A program made the position numbers and the translations under genes. A stretch of 64,000 nt of DNA from JANRKB01 sp033763695 (GTDB lineage Bacteria; Planctomycetota; Phycisphaerae; Phycisphaerales; UBA1924): positions 496,001 through 560,000 of the forward strand of contig JANRKB010000043.1 in assembly GCA_033763695.1 (NCBI GenBank). The letters run 5' to 3'. Shown piece after piece: positions 8,591 through 18,064 of the stretch (within the stretch, counting starts at the first letter, position 1; each line of letters starts with the position of its first letter). The notes under the pieces were generated by a model. The model was not told the origin of the DNA and did no database searches. It was given only the letters and a program-made list of their open reading frames with translations.

Positions 8591-11215
8591 ATGGCCCATC
8601 CGCCCGTTGCCGCTCCAACATCGCTCGCTTCTCTCCCGTGCCGCGCCCGGCTGGTTGCCGCCGTCGCGCTCTGCGCCGGCTTGGCGGTCGCCGCGGCCCC
8701 CGCGTTCGCACAGCCTGCCCCAGGCTCTGGCCCCAAGCTGCCCGAGAAGGAAGAGATCGCCCCGCCCCCCAAGGAACTTCAGGCCTTCGAGGGGCGACTG
8801 ATCCGCGACATCATCATGAAGCGTGCCGCCGCCGCCGGCGCTGAGCCCGGCCCGCTCGACGACACGCTCGCCACACTCGTGCGCAACCAGCTTCGCACCA
8901 AGCCCGGCGGCGCGTATCAGCAAAACGTCCTCAGCGACGACATCACGCGTCTCAACCGACTGGGCCGCTTCCGCCAGGTCGAAAACCGCGTCCAGCTCCT
9001 CGACGACGGCAGCGTCGATCTCATCTTCATCATCGAGCCGCAGCCCGTCGTGCAAGACGTTCAGGTCGTCGGCAACAAGCGTCTCACCGACCAGGACATC
9101 GCCAAGGAAGTCGACATCATCGTCGGCACGCCCGCCGACCCGCTGCAACTCGAGCGATCGGCACGCCGCATCGAAGACCTGTATCGCAAGAAGGGCTACT
9201 ACCTTGCGCAGGTCAGTGTCGACAAGGAAGAGCTTGAGAAGACCAACATCGTCCTCTTCCGCGTGCGCGAGGGCGAGCGCATCCGCGTCGTCGACATCCG
9301 CTTCGAGGGCAACAGCACCTTCAGCCGCGACGAACTCCGCAAGAACCTCAAGACCAAGATCGCCTGGCTGCTCGAACGCGCCCCGCTCGACGATGATGTT
9401 CTCGACAGCGACGTCGCCGAGATCCTGAAGTTCTATCGCGATCGCGGCTATCTCGACGTTCGCGCCGACAAGGTCGTCCGCCCCTCGCCCGACGGCAAGG
9501 AAGCCATCGTCACCTTCGTCGTCGACGAAGGCCGCCAGTACACGCTCCGCAGCGTCGAGGTCTACTACCCCGAGTTCGCGCGCGTCTATCAGACCGTTGA
9601 AGAGGCCAAGCGCAACGCCCAGCCCGGTGAGAAGATCCTGCCGCTGGGTCTCAAGGAAGTCGCGGTCTATCGCGACGGCGCGTTCAGCACCGAGCAGGTC
9701 GTCGGTCTGATGCTCATCAAGCCCGGCGACGCCTACAGCGTTGACAAGCTTGAGAAGTCCACCGAAGCCATCCGCGCGGGCCTCGCCAAGCTGGGCTACG
9801 CCTCGGCGATTCAGACGCCCGGCGTGGGCAGCAATGCCGTCCGCCGCCGCGAGCTTCGCGACCCCGAGCGCCCCGAGGTCGATCTCCTGTTGCTCATCGA
9901 TCAGGGCAAGCAGTTCAAGGTTGGCGAAGTCATCGTCCGCGGCAACGACCTCACCAAGCAGGAAGTCGTCCTGCGCCAGGTCGAACTCAAGCCCGAGCGG
10001 CCCCTCGACGCCACCGCGCTCGAACGCAGCGAGCGCCGCCTCCAGAACATCAACCTCTTCGACCGCCGCAGCGTCAAGCTCACGCCGCAGCAGCCCGACG
10101 AGTTTGACCCCGATCATCGCGACGTGCTCGTCGAAGTCGCCGAGACCAACACCGGCAAGTTCAGCCTCGGCGCCGCCGTCGGCTCCGACTCGGGCGTCAC
10201 CGGCCGCATCGCGCTCGAGCAACGCAACTTCGACATCCGCGACTGGCCCGACACCTTCTCCGAGGCTTACAGCGGCCGCGCCTTCCGCGGCGGCGGCCAG
10301 ACCTTCAACATCGAGGCCCTCCCCGGCGACAAGGTCCAGACCTTCGCCATCGGCCTCAGCGAGCCATACCTGCTCGAAAGCGACTACAGCGGCAGCGGTA
10401 ACATCTACTACCGTCGTCGCGACTATCGCGAGTACAACGAGCAGCGCGTCGGCAGCAAGTTCGCCGTCGGGCGCCGCTTCGGCGAACGCTGGACCGCCAA
10501 CGTCCCGCTGCGCGTCGAAAGCGTCAAGCTCTCCGACATCGATACCAGCCAGCCCACCGACTACTTCGACGTCGAAGGCGGCAACACCATCGTCGGCCTC
10601 GGCCTCAATCTGAGCCGCTCCTCGCTCGACGACAACATCCAGCCTTCCAAGGGCACCAAGATCGGTCTGGGTGTCGAACAAGTCGGCCTCGGCATCGGCG
10701 ACTTCAACTACACCGCGTTCAACGCCGAGCACAGCATCTACTTCACCGTCAACGAAGACTTCCTGGGCGCCAAGACCGTCCTGAACTTCAACACCCGCGT
10801 CAACTACATCCCCCAGGGACAGTCCTCCGTCCCCGTCTTCGAACGCTACTACCTCGGCGGCAGCAGCATGCGCGGCTTCGCTTTCCGCACGGTCTCGCCG
10901 CGCGGCGTGCGCCAGGACAACAAGCAGCCCAATCTCGACGACCCCATCGGCGGCACGTTCCTCTTCTTCTGGGGCGCGGAACTCAAGCAGCCGATCTTCG
11001 AGGACATCATCAGCGTCGTCACCTTCCTCGACACCGGCACCGTCACCACCGATGCGACCTTCAAGGACTATCGCATCGCCGCCGGCTTCGGCTTCCGGCT
11101 CTACGTCCGCGATCTCTCGCCCGCGCCGCTCGCCTTTGACTTCGGCTTCCCCGTCAAGAAGGTCGAAGGCGATCGCAAGCGACTCTTTACGTTCAACATC
11201 GACCTGCCGTTCTGA
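8591..11215 (+). CDS. bamA: Outer membrane assembly factor BamA (Omp85 family)
   Basis: 874 residues from the first ATG; an in-frame TTG at 8573 is possible but less likely, and neither has a good ribosome-binding site. A signal peptide ends at PAFAQ (about residue 42). Residues 50-515 hold consecutive POTRA domains, recognisable by VQDVQVVGNKRLTDQDI, VVDIRFEGNSTFSRDELRKN and KVGEVIVRGNDLTKQEVV. Residues 530-874 are the 16-strand barrel, with the loop-6 core SSMRGFAFR and a terminal Phe (NIDLPF) as in outer-membrane proteins. BamA folds and inserts beta-barrel proteins, so it implies a true outer membrane. It is single, without an adjacent skp/ompH or lipid A genes. A terminator-like hairpin follows at 11251. 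Confidence 0.95.
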   Translation: MAHPPVAAPTSLASLPCRARLVAAVALCAGLAVAAAPAFAQPAPGSGPKLPEKEEIAPPPKELQAFEGRLIRDIIMKRAAAAGAEPGPLDDTLATLVRNQLRTKPGGAYQQNVLSDDITRLNRLGRFRQVENRVQLLDDGSVDLIFIIEPQPVVQDVQVVGNKRLTDQDIAKEVDIIVGTPADPLQLERSARRIEDLYRKKGYYLAQVSVDKEELEKTNIVLFRVREGERIRVVDIRFEGNSTFSRDELRKNLKTKIAWLLERAPLDDDVLDSDVAEILKFYRDRGYLDVRADKVVRPSPDGKEAIVTFVVDEGRQYTLRSVEVYYPEFARVYQTVEEAKRNAQPGEKILPLGLKEVAVYRDGAFSTEQVVGLMLIKPGDAYSVDKLEKSTEAIRAGLAKLGYASAIQTPGVGSNAVRRRELRDPERPEVDLLLLIDQGKQFKVGEVIVRGNDLTKQEVVLRQVELKPERPLDATALERSERRLQNINLFDRRSVKLTPQQPDEFDPDHRDVLVEVAETNTGKFSLGAAVGSDSGVTGRIALEQRNFDIRDWPDTFSEAYSGRAFRGGGQTFNIEALPGDKVQTFAIGLSEPYLLESDYSGSGNIYYRRRDYREYNEQRVGSKFAVGRRFGERWTANVPLRVESVKLSDIDTSQPTDYFDVEGGNTIVGLGLNLSRSSLDDNIQPSKGTKIGLGVEQVGLGIGDFNYTAFNAEHSIYFTVNEDFLGAKTVLNFNTRVNYIPQGQSSVPVFERYYLGGSSMRGFAFRTVSPRGVRQDNKQPNLDDPIGGTFLFFWGAELKQPIFEDIISVVTFLDTGTVTTDATFKDYRIAAGFGFRLYVRDLSPAPLAFDFGFPVKKVEGDRKRLFTFNIDLPF

Positions 11216-11250
11216 CGCGACGCGCTGGAGCGAATCTGGGGAGCGTTGGT

Positions 11251-11284
11251 GGCCCAGGCCTCCGAGCCGGGCCGTTTTCCTCTT
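11251..11284 (+). terminator. Intrinsic terminator after bamA
   Basis: Hairpin GGCCC-A-GGC / CTCCGA loop / GCC-GGGCC at 11251-11273 with one bulged A, followed by GTTTTCC and further T-rich sequence. It lies 36 bases after the bamA stop. Confidence 0.6.
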
Positions 11285-11505
11285 GTTTTCGCGGCAACTT
11301 GGCCCGACCCGATGTGCGTCGCGCCCATTTCGCGCCAACGATCACACCGTTCTCCCCGGTCAACCGCGGCCCAAGATTGGTCGATAACGCTGGCCGAGAA
11401 TCCATCACGCACTTCGTGCACCCGCACCCGACGCCATGCGCGCGTCGCTCCCAACGCCTCCGTGCCGAATCCTCGGCTCTGACTCGTTCAGCATTTGGAA
11501 CCACC

Positions 11506-12771
11506 ATGGCCAAGCAACCTCAGGCAACCAGTTTCCCCAAGGGCAAGATCAAGGCCGTGCTGGTCGAGTCCGTCCACCCCGAGGCCGAGCGCATGCTCGC
11601 CGCCGAAGGCTTCCAGGTGCAGTCGCTGCCCAAGGCTCCGGACGAGAAGGCCCTCATCAAGCTCGTTGCTGACGCGCACCTGCTGGGCCTGCGCAGCAAG
11701 ACCGAGGTGACCCCTGCCGTGCTCGCCGCCGCCCCGCGTCTGCTCGCGGTCGGCTGCTTCTGCATCGGCACCAACCAGGTCGCACTCTCCGACGCGCGCG
11801 CCCGCGGCGTGCCCGTCTTCAACTCCCCCTTCAGCAACACCCGCAGCGTCGCCGAACTCACCATCGCCGAAATCATCGCCATGCACCGCCGCCTGCTCGA
11901 CAAGTCGGTGCAGATGCACGCCGGCGGCTGGGACAAGAGCGCCGACGGCAGCCACGAAGTCCGCGGCCGCACCCTCGGCATCATCGGCTACGGCCACATC
12001 GGCTCGCAGGTCTCCGTCCTCGCCGAAGCCCTCGGCATGCGCGTCGTCTTCTTCGACATCATCCCCAAGCTCGCGCTCGGCAACGCCCGCCGCGCCGCCT
12101 CGCTCAAGGAAGTCCTCGCCGAGGCCGACGTGCTCACGCTGCACGTGCCCGCGACGCAGCAGACCAAGAACATGATCGGCAAGGCCGAGATCGCCAAGAT
12201 GACGCGCGGCTCGTACCTCATCAACAACGCCCGCGGCAGCGTCGTCGATATCGCCGCCCTCGCCGCCGCCCTCAAGAGCGGCCAACTTGCGGGCGCGGCT
12301 CTCGACGTCTTCCCCGATGAACCCTCCGGCAAGGGCGACGCCTTCGAAAGCCCGGTGCGCGGCCTCGCCAACGTCATTCTCACGCCGCACGTCGGTGGCA
12401 GCACCGAAGAAGCCCAGGCCTCCATCGCCCAGGACGTGTGCGAGAAGTGGATCAAGTTCGTCAACGTCGGCACCACCACCGGCGCAGTCAACGTGCCGCA
12501 GGTCGAACTGCCCGAGCAGAGCATGATGGAAGCCGCCGGCAAGCCCGCCCGCCGCCATCGCATCCTGCACTTCCACCGCAACGTCCCCGGCGTGCTGAGC
12601 AAGATGCACGGCATCATCGCGGAACTGGGCGCGAACATCAACGCCGAGTATCTTCAGACCAGCGGCGACGTCGGCTACGTCGTGCTCGACGTCGACCCCC
12701 TCGATGGCGCGCCCGTTCTCGAACGCCTCCGCGCCATCCCCGAGACCATCCGCGCCCGCGAACTGTGGTGA
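11506..12771 (+). CDS. serA: D-3-phosphoglycerate dehydrogenase
   Basis: 421 residues from the ATG at 11506; the frame is open further upstream but the family alignment begins about here. It oxidises 3-phosphoglycerate to 3-phosphohydroxypyruvate, the first step of serine synthesis. Nucleotide-binding motif GYGHIG at 161-166; catalytic Arg243 (NNARGS), Glu272 (FPDEPS) and His295 (TPHVGG). The C-terminal ACT domain begins near HRILHFHRNVPGVLSKMHG (about 347) and probably provides serine feedback control. At about 420 residues with one ACT domain it is the short E. coli-type form, not the long form with an intervening domain. No serB or serC nearby. The start has no convincing Shine-Dalgarno sequence or leaderless -10. 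Confidence 0.95.
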   Translation: MAKQPQATSFPKGKIKAVLVESVHPEAERMLAAEGFQVQSLPKAPDEKALIKLVADAHLLGLRSKTEVTPAVLAAAPRLLAVGCFCIGTNQVALSDARARGVPVFNSPFSNTRSVAELTIAEIIAMHRRLLDKSVQMHAGGWDKSADGSHEVRGRTLGIIGYGHIGSQVSVLAEALGMRVVFFDIIPKLALGNARRAASLKEVLAEADVLTLHVPATQQTKNMIGKAEIAKMTRGSYLINNARGSVVDIAALAAALKSGQLAGAALDVFPDEPSGKGDAFESPVRGLANVILTPHVGGSTEEAQASIAQDVCEKWIKFVNVGTTTGAVNVPQVELPEQSMMEAAGKPARRHRILHFHRNVPGVLSKMHGIIAELGANINAEYLQTSGDVGYVVLDVDPLDGAPVLERLRAIPETIRARELW

Positions 12772-12940
12772 TGGCTGGCAAGCCCGCCCCCGGCAGCCAA
12801 GCCCGCCACTGGACCGACTCCGGACGCCCGCGAAAGCACCCCGGATGTGGGCCGCTTGACGCGTCCGGTATGATCTGGATGACTGGGTTTCCCTGCGTCC
12901 AGTGCGTTGCCACCGGCGAAATGCCTCATCGAAGCGGAAT

Positions 12941-13834
12941 ATGGCACACACCCACAACGAGCCTGCGTCCATTTCACCGCCCGCCGCGAGCGGTCCTTCG
13001 TTGGGCCCCACGCTCGGTCACGGCTCGCTGCTCGACGGGATTGAAGCGCCGAGCGTGAGCGACGCGAACCAGTCTGCCGCCGCCCGCGAGCGTGCCGCCC
13101 AGCGAGCCGCGGCTCGCGCCGCCAGTGCTCAGGCCCGCCGCGAGAAGTGGAACGCCTTCGCCAGTTCGCGCGGCTTCAAGCTCGGTGTCGCCATCGCCGC
13201 GGGTGTTTTGCTTGTTGGTGGCGGCATCGCCGCGTGGACGTACATCCATCGTGAGCCACCCGACTACGACACCGCGCTGCTCAATGACGTCTTCGACTAC
13301 ACCCTGCTGCAGGACGACTTCAACAACCTGCCCGTTGAGAAGCGTCTTGAACTGATCGGCAAGCTCGTCAAACGCCTGCAATCGATGAGCGGCAGCGACT
13401 CCGCGCTGCTCGCCGCCTTCGCCGCTGGCATCGCCGGCTCGGCCCGCGATCAGATCGAGAAGAACGCCTCGCGCGTCATGCTCGACATGACCGACAAGTA
13501 CGCCATCGAGTATGAAAAGCTCGAAGGTGAAGCCAAGCAGGAGTACCTCGACAAGGCCATGGTCGAGATGTTCCGCACCATGGACGCCCTCGACGGCACA
13601 CCCGGTAAGAAGAGCGACGAACAGATCCTCGCCGACGCCAAGCGCGACTCGCAGCGCATGAAGGACATGTCCGGCAAGCTCGACAACGAGCAAAAGGGCG
13701 CACGCAGCGAACGCATGTTCAACTTCATGCGCAACGGCATCGGCGGCCATTCCTCGCCTGCCCAACGCGCCCGCCTCACCGGCTTCATGCGCGACATGGG
13801 CCGCAGCCTCCGCGGCGAAACCGGCTCCAAGTGA
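12941..13834 (+). CDS. Hypothetical single-pass membrane protein
   Basis: 297 residues from the ATG at 12941. The first 65 residues are disordered, with a basic Ala/Arg run (AAARERAAQRAAARAASAQA). One transmembrane helix follows (LGVAIAAGVLLVGGGIAAW, about 75-95), then a soluble, highly charged, helical C-terminal domain of 200 residues (VEKRLELIGKLVKRLQSMSG; MLDMTDKYAIEYEKLEGEAK). There are no catalytic motifs, so it is probably a membrane-tethered helical scaffold of unknown role. A TATGAT hexamer at 12869-12874 could be its -10 box. No family recognised. Confidence 0.65.
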   Translation: MAHTHNEPASISPPAASGPSLGPTLGHGSLLDGIEAPSVSDANQSAAARERAAQRAAARAASAQARREKWNAFASSRGFKLGVAIAAGVLLVGGGIAAWTYIHREPPDYDTALLNDVFDYTLLQDDFNNLPVEKRLELIGKLVKRLQSMSGSDSALLAAFAAGIAGSARDQIEKNASRVMLDMTDKYAIEYEKLEGEAKQEYLDKAMVEMFRTMDALDGTPGKKSDEQILADAKRDSQRMKDMSGKLDNEQKGARSERMFNFMRNGIGGHSSPAQRARLTGFMRDMGRSLRGETGSK

Positions 13835-13848
13835 TCCGTCGAACGCCT

Positions 13849-13905
13849 CAACCGCGAAGCGGTTGTGTTGCATAGCGTCGGGTCGCCGCGAAGCGACACC
13901 CGACG
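13849..13905 (+). repeat. Double-hairpin repeat, family A copy 1
   Basis: First hairpin CAACCGC-GAA-GCGGTTG at 13849-13865. After a 10-base spacer ending CATAG, a second hairpin runs 13876-13905, with arms CGTCGGGT and ACCCGACG around a GCG-rich loop. It lies 15 bases after the stop of the membrane protein gene. Confidence 0.75.
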
Positions 13906-14103
13906 ACAGGCGCTCCAATTGGCGGGCTTGTCGATCGTGGATCGTGCGCCTTCAAGTGAGCGGACGAGCCCGTGATGACTTGGGGTTGTGCGAACAAGCA
14001 CAGCATCCTGTGTGCGGCGTTCTCTCTTGACACACGGCTCCAGTCGCGCTGACAAAGCAACGTCGTCACGCGCATCTCAGTGCACTTCCCTTGCCGCGCA
14101 ATC

Positions 14104-16197
14104 TCACGCCACGCCCATCGCCAGCAGCGCCTGCCGCACCAGCAGTGCGAAGGCATACGCCAGCCCGGACATCCACGCCAGTTGCAGCGCGGCCCACTTC
14201 AAGCCGCCCGCCTCGCGTGCCGTCACCGCCAGCGTCGGCAGACACTGCATCGCCAGAACGTAATACACCAGCAGCGCCCAGCTCGTCGCCGGTGTGAAGA
14301 CCGGCGTGACGCCGTCGTCCCGCCGCGCGTTCTGCACCTGCGCCATCACCCCGTCGTCCTCGGCCGACTCGTGCCCGGTGGTGATGATGCTCATCGTCGA
14401 GACGAACACCTCGCGTGCGGCGAAGCTCGTCACCACGCCCACCGACAGCCGCCAGTCAAAGCCCAGCGGCTCAAACACCGGCTGCACAAACCGCCCGAGT
14501 GATGCCGCGTACGAGTTCGCCGCCGCATGCTGCGCCGTCAGTTCGTCGGCCTTTGTTTCCAGCGTCGCCCGGGCCTCGGCGTCGGTCACCTGCGCGCTCT
14601 GCTCGCGCAGCGCGAGGGCTTCCGCTGGCGGCGCGATCCGCGGGAACGCGCTCAGCCACCACAGCACGACGCAGATGGCCAAGATGTTCTTGCCCGCGCT
14701 GGCGATGAACGTCCAGCCGCGGTCATACGTCGTGACCAGCGCAGTCCGCACGCTGGGCAGTTTGTATGTGGGCAGTTCCATCGCCATCGGGCGGCCGCGC
14801 CCGCGCAGAATCGTCCGCCGCGCCAGCAGCGCGCTCAGCAGTCCGGCGATCGCGCCCAGCGCATAACACCCGACGAAGGCGATCGCCTGCTTGAGCGGGC
14901 TGCCCTCAAACAGCAGCGTCGTCAGCAGGATGTACACCGGCAGCCGCGCCGAGCACGTCATGAACGGCGCGACCAGAATCGCCGCCAGTCGTTCCTTGGG
15001 CTCAGGGATCGCGCGGCACGCGATGATCCCCGGCAGCGCGCACGCGTGGCTCGACAGCAGCGGAATGAACGCATGCCCCGGCAGACCGAACGGCCGCAGC
15101 AGCCGATCCATCAGCATCGCCGCCCGTGACAAGTAGCCCGTGTCCTCCAGCAGCGAGATCAGGAAGAACAGCAGGCAGATCTGCGGCAGGAAAATCAGCG
15201 TCCCGCCGATGCCGCTGATCACGCCCTTGCTCAAGAACTCCGCCAGAATCCCCGGCGGCATGGTCGCCAGCACGCGCTCCGAGACCCACGAGAAGACGTG
15301 GTCGATCAAGTCCATCGGCAACTTCGCCAGCGCGAAGATCGCCCAGAACAAGCCCGTCATCAACGTCAGGAAGATCAGCGTCCCCAGCACCGGATGCAGC
15401 ACGGCCTGGTCGATGCGATCGGTCCGCGACCATGCCGCCGCCTGCCCAGCGGGCGCTAACGCTGCCTTCGCGCTCACGGTCAGCGGCGTGGTGGGGGCGG
15501 GTGCGGCCGCCTGTGCCGGACGCACCGCATGCTCGAAGACGCGATCCGCCCACGCCTCCAGCGCATCACGTCCGCCCGCGGCACTCGCGCCCGGCGGCGT
15601 GCGATTGGGCACGCGTGCTGCAAGCAGCGCGGGCAAGATCGCGTCGACGCGCTCGCCGCTGCGAGCGCTGATGAGTTCCACGCCGCACCCGAGCTGTTCT
15701 TCCAGCGTGCGCGGGCAGATGAACAGGCCCTGCTTGCGGCTCAGGTCGATCATGTTGACGACGACCAGCGTCGGCAGCCGTCGCCGCAGCACTTCCCCCG
15801 CCAGGATCAGGTTGCGTGCCAGGTTTGTCGCGTCCAAGACGACGCACACCGCGTCGGGGTCGCCAGCCCGCTCGCCGCGCGGCATCAGCGTCCCCGCCAG
15901 CACGCCGCGGCAAATCTCCGCCTCGGTCTGGTCCAGTTCCAACGAGTAGATGCCCGGCAGATCGATCAGTTCGACAACGCTCTCGCCCGAGTGCAGCACG
16001 CCGACGCGTGCCTCCTGCGTCGTGCCCGGAAAGTTGCCGGTCTTGTGTTTCAGCCCGCTCAGGCGATTAAAGAGCGTGGTCTTGCCCGTGTTGGGATTGC
16101 CCACCAGCGCCACGCGACGAGAACCGCTCGGCACCGCCGGCGCAGGACCTTCGTCACAGCGCGGGCAATCGACCGAGATGGACTGCGGCGTGGTCAT
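14104..16197 (-). CDS. feoB: Ferrous iron transporter FeoB
   Basis: 697 residues. It moves Fe2+ across the cytoplasmic membrane using an N-terminal GTP-binding domain. G1 is GNPNTGKT (33-40), G3 is DLPG (79-82) and G4 is NMID (148-151). The region 280-690 has the Gate/NfeoB-type helices, including the paired FeoB core around SSHACALPGIIACRAIPEPK. The N-terminus begins with a CPRC motif before the G domain, unlike E. coli FeoB, and may be a small metal-binding extension. It is the last gene of the minus-strand unit starting at 21642, only 15 bases after the LptF/G-like gene. Its partner feoA is not adjacent but starts divergently 5.6 kb away. Confidence 0.95.
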   Translation of the reverse strand: MTTPQSISVDCPRCDEGPAPAVPSGSRRVALVGNPNTGKTTLFNRLSGLKHKTGNFPGTTQEARVGVLHSGESVVELIDLPGIYSLELDQTEAEICRGVLAGTLMPRGERAGDPDAVCVVLDATNLARNLILAGEVLRRRLPTLVVVNMIDLSRKQGLFICPRTLEEQLGCGVELISARSGERVDAILPALLAARVPNRTPPGASAAGGRDALEAWADRVFEHAVRPAQAAAPAPTTPLTVSAKAALAPAGQAAAWSRTDRIDQAVLHPVLGTLIFLTLMTGLFWAIFALAKLPMDLIDHVFSWVSERVLATMPPGILAEFLSKGVISGIGGTLIFLPQICLLFFLISLLEDTGYLSRAAMLMDRLLRPFGLPGHAFIPLLSSHACALPGIIACRAIPEPKERLAAILVAPFMTCSARLPVYILLTTLLFEGSPLKQAIAFVGCYALGAIAGLLSALLARRTILRGRGRPMAMELPTYKLPSVRTALVTTYDRGWTFIASAGKNILAICVVLWWLSAFPRIAPPAEALALREQSAQVTDAEARATLETKADELTAQHAAANSYAASLGRFVQPVFEPLGFDWRLSVGVVTSFAAREVFVSTMSIITTGHESAEDDGVMAQVQNARRDDGVTPVFTPATSWALLVYYVLAMQCLPTLAVTAREAGGLKWAALQLAWMSGLAYAFALLVRQALLAMGVA

Positions 16198-16212
16198 GCG
16201 CTTCGGCAGAGT

Positions 16213-17352
16213 TCAGGTCTTCACGCTCGTGGCGTACATGATGACGATCGGCAGCAGGATCAGACACGCGACGAACACGCTGATCTGGGGCGGCACGCCC
16301 GGGATCGCCACCGTCGCGCCGAGCACCCCGCCGAGGATTGCCGTGATCGCCACCGGTGCGCCCTTGAGCGACTGCACCAGCATGTTGGTCGGCTCGCGGC
16401 GCAGGAAGAACGGCATGCACACCGCCAGCGCGAGCATGTTGCTCGTCATGCTGGCGATACGACCCCAGCGAATCCGCTGCAGTTCCTCTGCACGGCGGAG
16501 CGATTGCCCGCTCGCCTGGCCGCTGTTCAGGCCCGGACGCGACAGCATCTGCCCGATCTGCGACCAGCTCAGGCTCTGGCGATAGTTCTCAAAGCGGCGC
16601 ACCCGCATCGCGTCGACATCCAGATCCGTCGCGATGCTCGCGACGGCCTCAACCGGCGCACTCTGGTCGCGCCGCGAGCGTGCCACGCCCTCGCGCAGTT
16701 GCCACGCGCCGTCCTTCCACTGCGCTTCGGGGGCGTCGATCGCGCGCAGTGCCAGCCCCTCGCGATCGCGCTCGATGATGTGGACTTCGCGCATCACGCC
16801 CGCGTCCGCGTCGAAGGTGTGCGCGTACCACAGACGGCCCATGCCGTCGGCGCCCAGCTTGATCATCGTCTTGCCCAGTTCGCGCTTGCCGATGTCGTCG
16901 TGCTCGCGCACCAGCAGCGGCCCGAGCCGCGGGATGACCAGTTCCTGGTTGAGTGCCTGCAGCCCCGTCAGCGCGAGCGCCACGATGACGATGGGTCGGG
17001 CGACGCGATAGAGGCTCAGCCCGCTCGAGAGCACCGCCGTGAGCTCGCGATTGCGTACAAGCTGGGCGCACGTGAAGCCCATGCCGCCCACGAGCACGAG
17101 GCCGAGCATGTAGTTGAAGAGCTGCAGAAGCTTGGGCCACCAGAAGTCAAAGACTGCAAACACGGTGACGAGGCCGATGCGGAACCACGAGCCTTGCTGG
17201 TCGCCGTCCTTGGCCAGTTCGCGTGCCGCCGTGACGAACTTGCCGAAGTTGATCGAGACGTCGATGCCCACGACAAAGCAGAACAGCACCACCAGCAGCA
17301 CGGCGGTGTTGATGAGGTACTGACGGGCGATGTAGCGGTCGAGCAGGGTCAT
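16213..17352 (-). CDS. LptF/LptG family permease (YjgP/YjgQ), short form
   Basis: 379 residues from the ATG at 17352, where the typical N-terminus MTLLDRYIARQYLINTAVLL begins; about 370 bases of open frame upstream are a shadow of the neighbouring gene. N-terminal helices (to about residue 110), a periplasmic beta-jellyroll (about 120-270) and C-terminal helices (LALAVCMPFFL; ILGGVLGATVAIPGV; VACLILLPIVIMYATSV) match the family. LptF and LptG pair with the ATPase LptB to extract lipopolysaccharide and pass it to the jellyroll bridge. It sits downstream of a PAP2 gene and upstream of feoB. Which of F or G it represents is not decidable here. Confidence 0.85.
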   Translation of the reverse strand: MTLLDRYIARQYLINTAVLLVVLFCFVVGIDVSINFGKFVTAARELAKDGDQQGSWFRIGLVTVFAVFDFWWPKLLQLFNYMLGLVLVGGMGFTCAQLVRNRELTAVLSSGLSLYRVARPIVIVALALTGLQALNQELVIPRLGPLLVREHDDIGKRELGKTMIKLGADGMGRLWYAHTFDADAGVMREVHIIERDREGLALRAIDAPEAQWKDGAWQLREGVARSRRDQSAPVEAVASIATDLDVDAMRVRRFENYRQSLSWSQIGQMLSRPGLNSGQASGQSLRRAEELQRIRWGRIASMTSNMLALAVCMPFFLRREPTNMLVQSLKGAPVAITAILGGVLGATVAIPGVPPQISVFVACLILLPIVIMYATSVKT

Positions 17353-17404
17353 GGGGCGGGGCGACTGAAGCCAGGCAGGGCGAGGACCAGACAGAGCGTA
17401 GGAA

Positions 17405-18064
17405 TCAGACAGCGTGACGAGCGTTCGATCGCGACGCGAGCGCAAACAGCCCGCGGGCGGCGGCATAGGCCAGGAGCGCGCCCACGCAGACATCGCTCGT
17501 GAAGTGTGCCCCGGTGCCGACGCGCGTGATCGCGCACCCGATCGCCAGCGGCAGGGCGACCCACACGCTTCGCGGCCAGAGCAGCATGAGCATGAACGCC
17601 GCGCCGAACGCGACGCCCGCGTGGCTGGACGCGAGGCCGAGGTTGGTCGGGTTCGTAAAGCCGCTGAATACCCCGCGCCAGATGTACTCGCCCGACGCGC
17701 CGGGCCGCTCGCGCGCGGCAATCAACTTGAGCAGTTCCGCCAGCCCGCCGCCCAATGCGGCACTGAGCGCAACCAGCCACATACGCCACGCGCCGCGATG
17801 ACCGAAGCGCACCGCAAAGAGCGCTCCCGAAACGATGATCCACGTCGGTACATAGCCCACCGAGCGGAGCATCTGCACCACGTCGCGCTTCTCGAAGGCG
17901 ACCTTCGCCGCCTCGTCCGCCGGATGCCACGCGGACCAGATGGTGTGATCGAGCGCGAAGCCCAGGCCGCACGCGATCAGCAGCACGATCCACACGACGC
18001 GAGATGCGTGTGAAGATCGCGGGCGGGTCGACGTCGGTGTCGTGCGCGAGCGCTCTGGGTTCAT
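17405..18064 (-). CDS. PAP2 superfamily phosphatase
   Basis: 219 residues with about five or six transmembrane helices. The three phosphatase motifs are present: KLIAARERP, SSHAG (the first active-site His) and RVGTGAHFTSDV (the second His). Such enzymes dephosphorylate lipid phosphates such as undecaprenyl diphosphate or phosphatidate at the outer face of the membrane. Its start codon overlaps the stop of the glycosyltransferase gene by four bases (ATGA), implying coupled translation. Recycling of the polyprenyl carrier used by that glycosyltransferase is a reasonable inference. The first 20 residues are Arg/Ser/Thr-rich and cytoplasmic. Confidence 0.88.
   Translation of the reverse strand: MNPERSRTTPTSTRPRSSHASRVVWIVLLIACGLGFALDHTIWSAWHPADEAAKVAFEKRDVVQMLRSVGYVPTWIIVSGALFAVRFGHRGAWRMWLVALSAALGGGLAELLKLIAARERPGASGEYIWRGVFSGFTNPTNLGLASSHAGVAFGAAFMLMLLWPRSVWVALPLAIGCAITRVGTGAHFTSDVCVGALLAYAAARGLFALASRSNARHAV

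Noticed and set aside
8231..11338. 1,035-codon open frame antisense to bamA
   Set aside because: A shadow of a GC-rich gene: Ala/Glu/Asp/Val-rich low-complexity product, no start signal, and the sense strand is clearly bamA.
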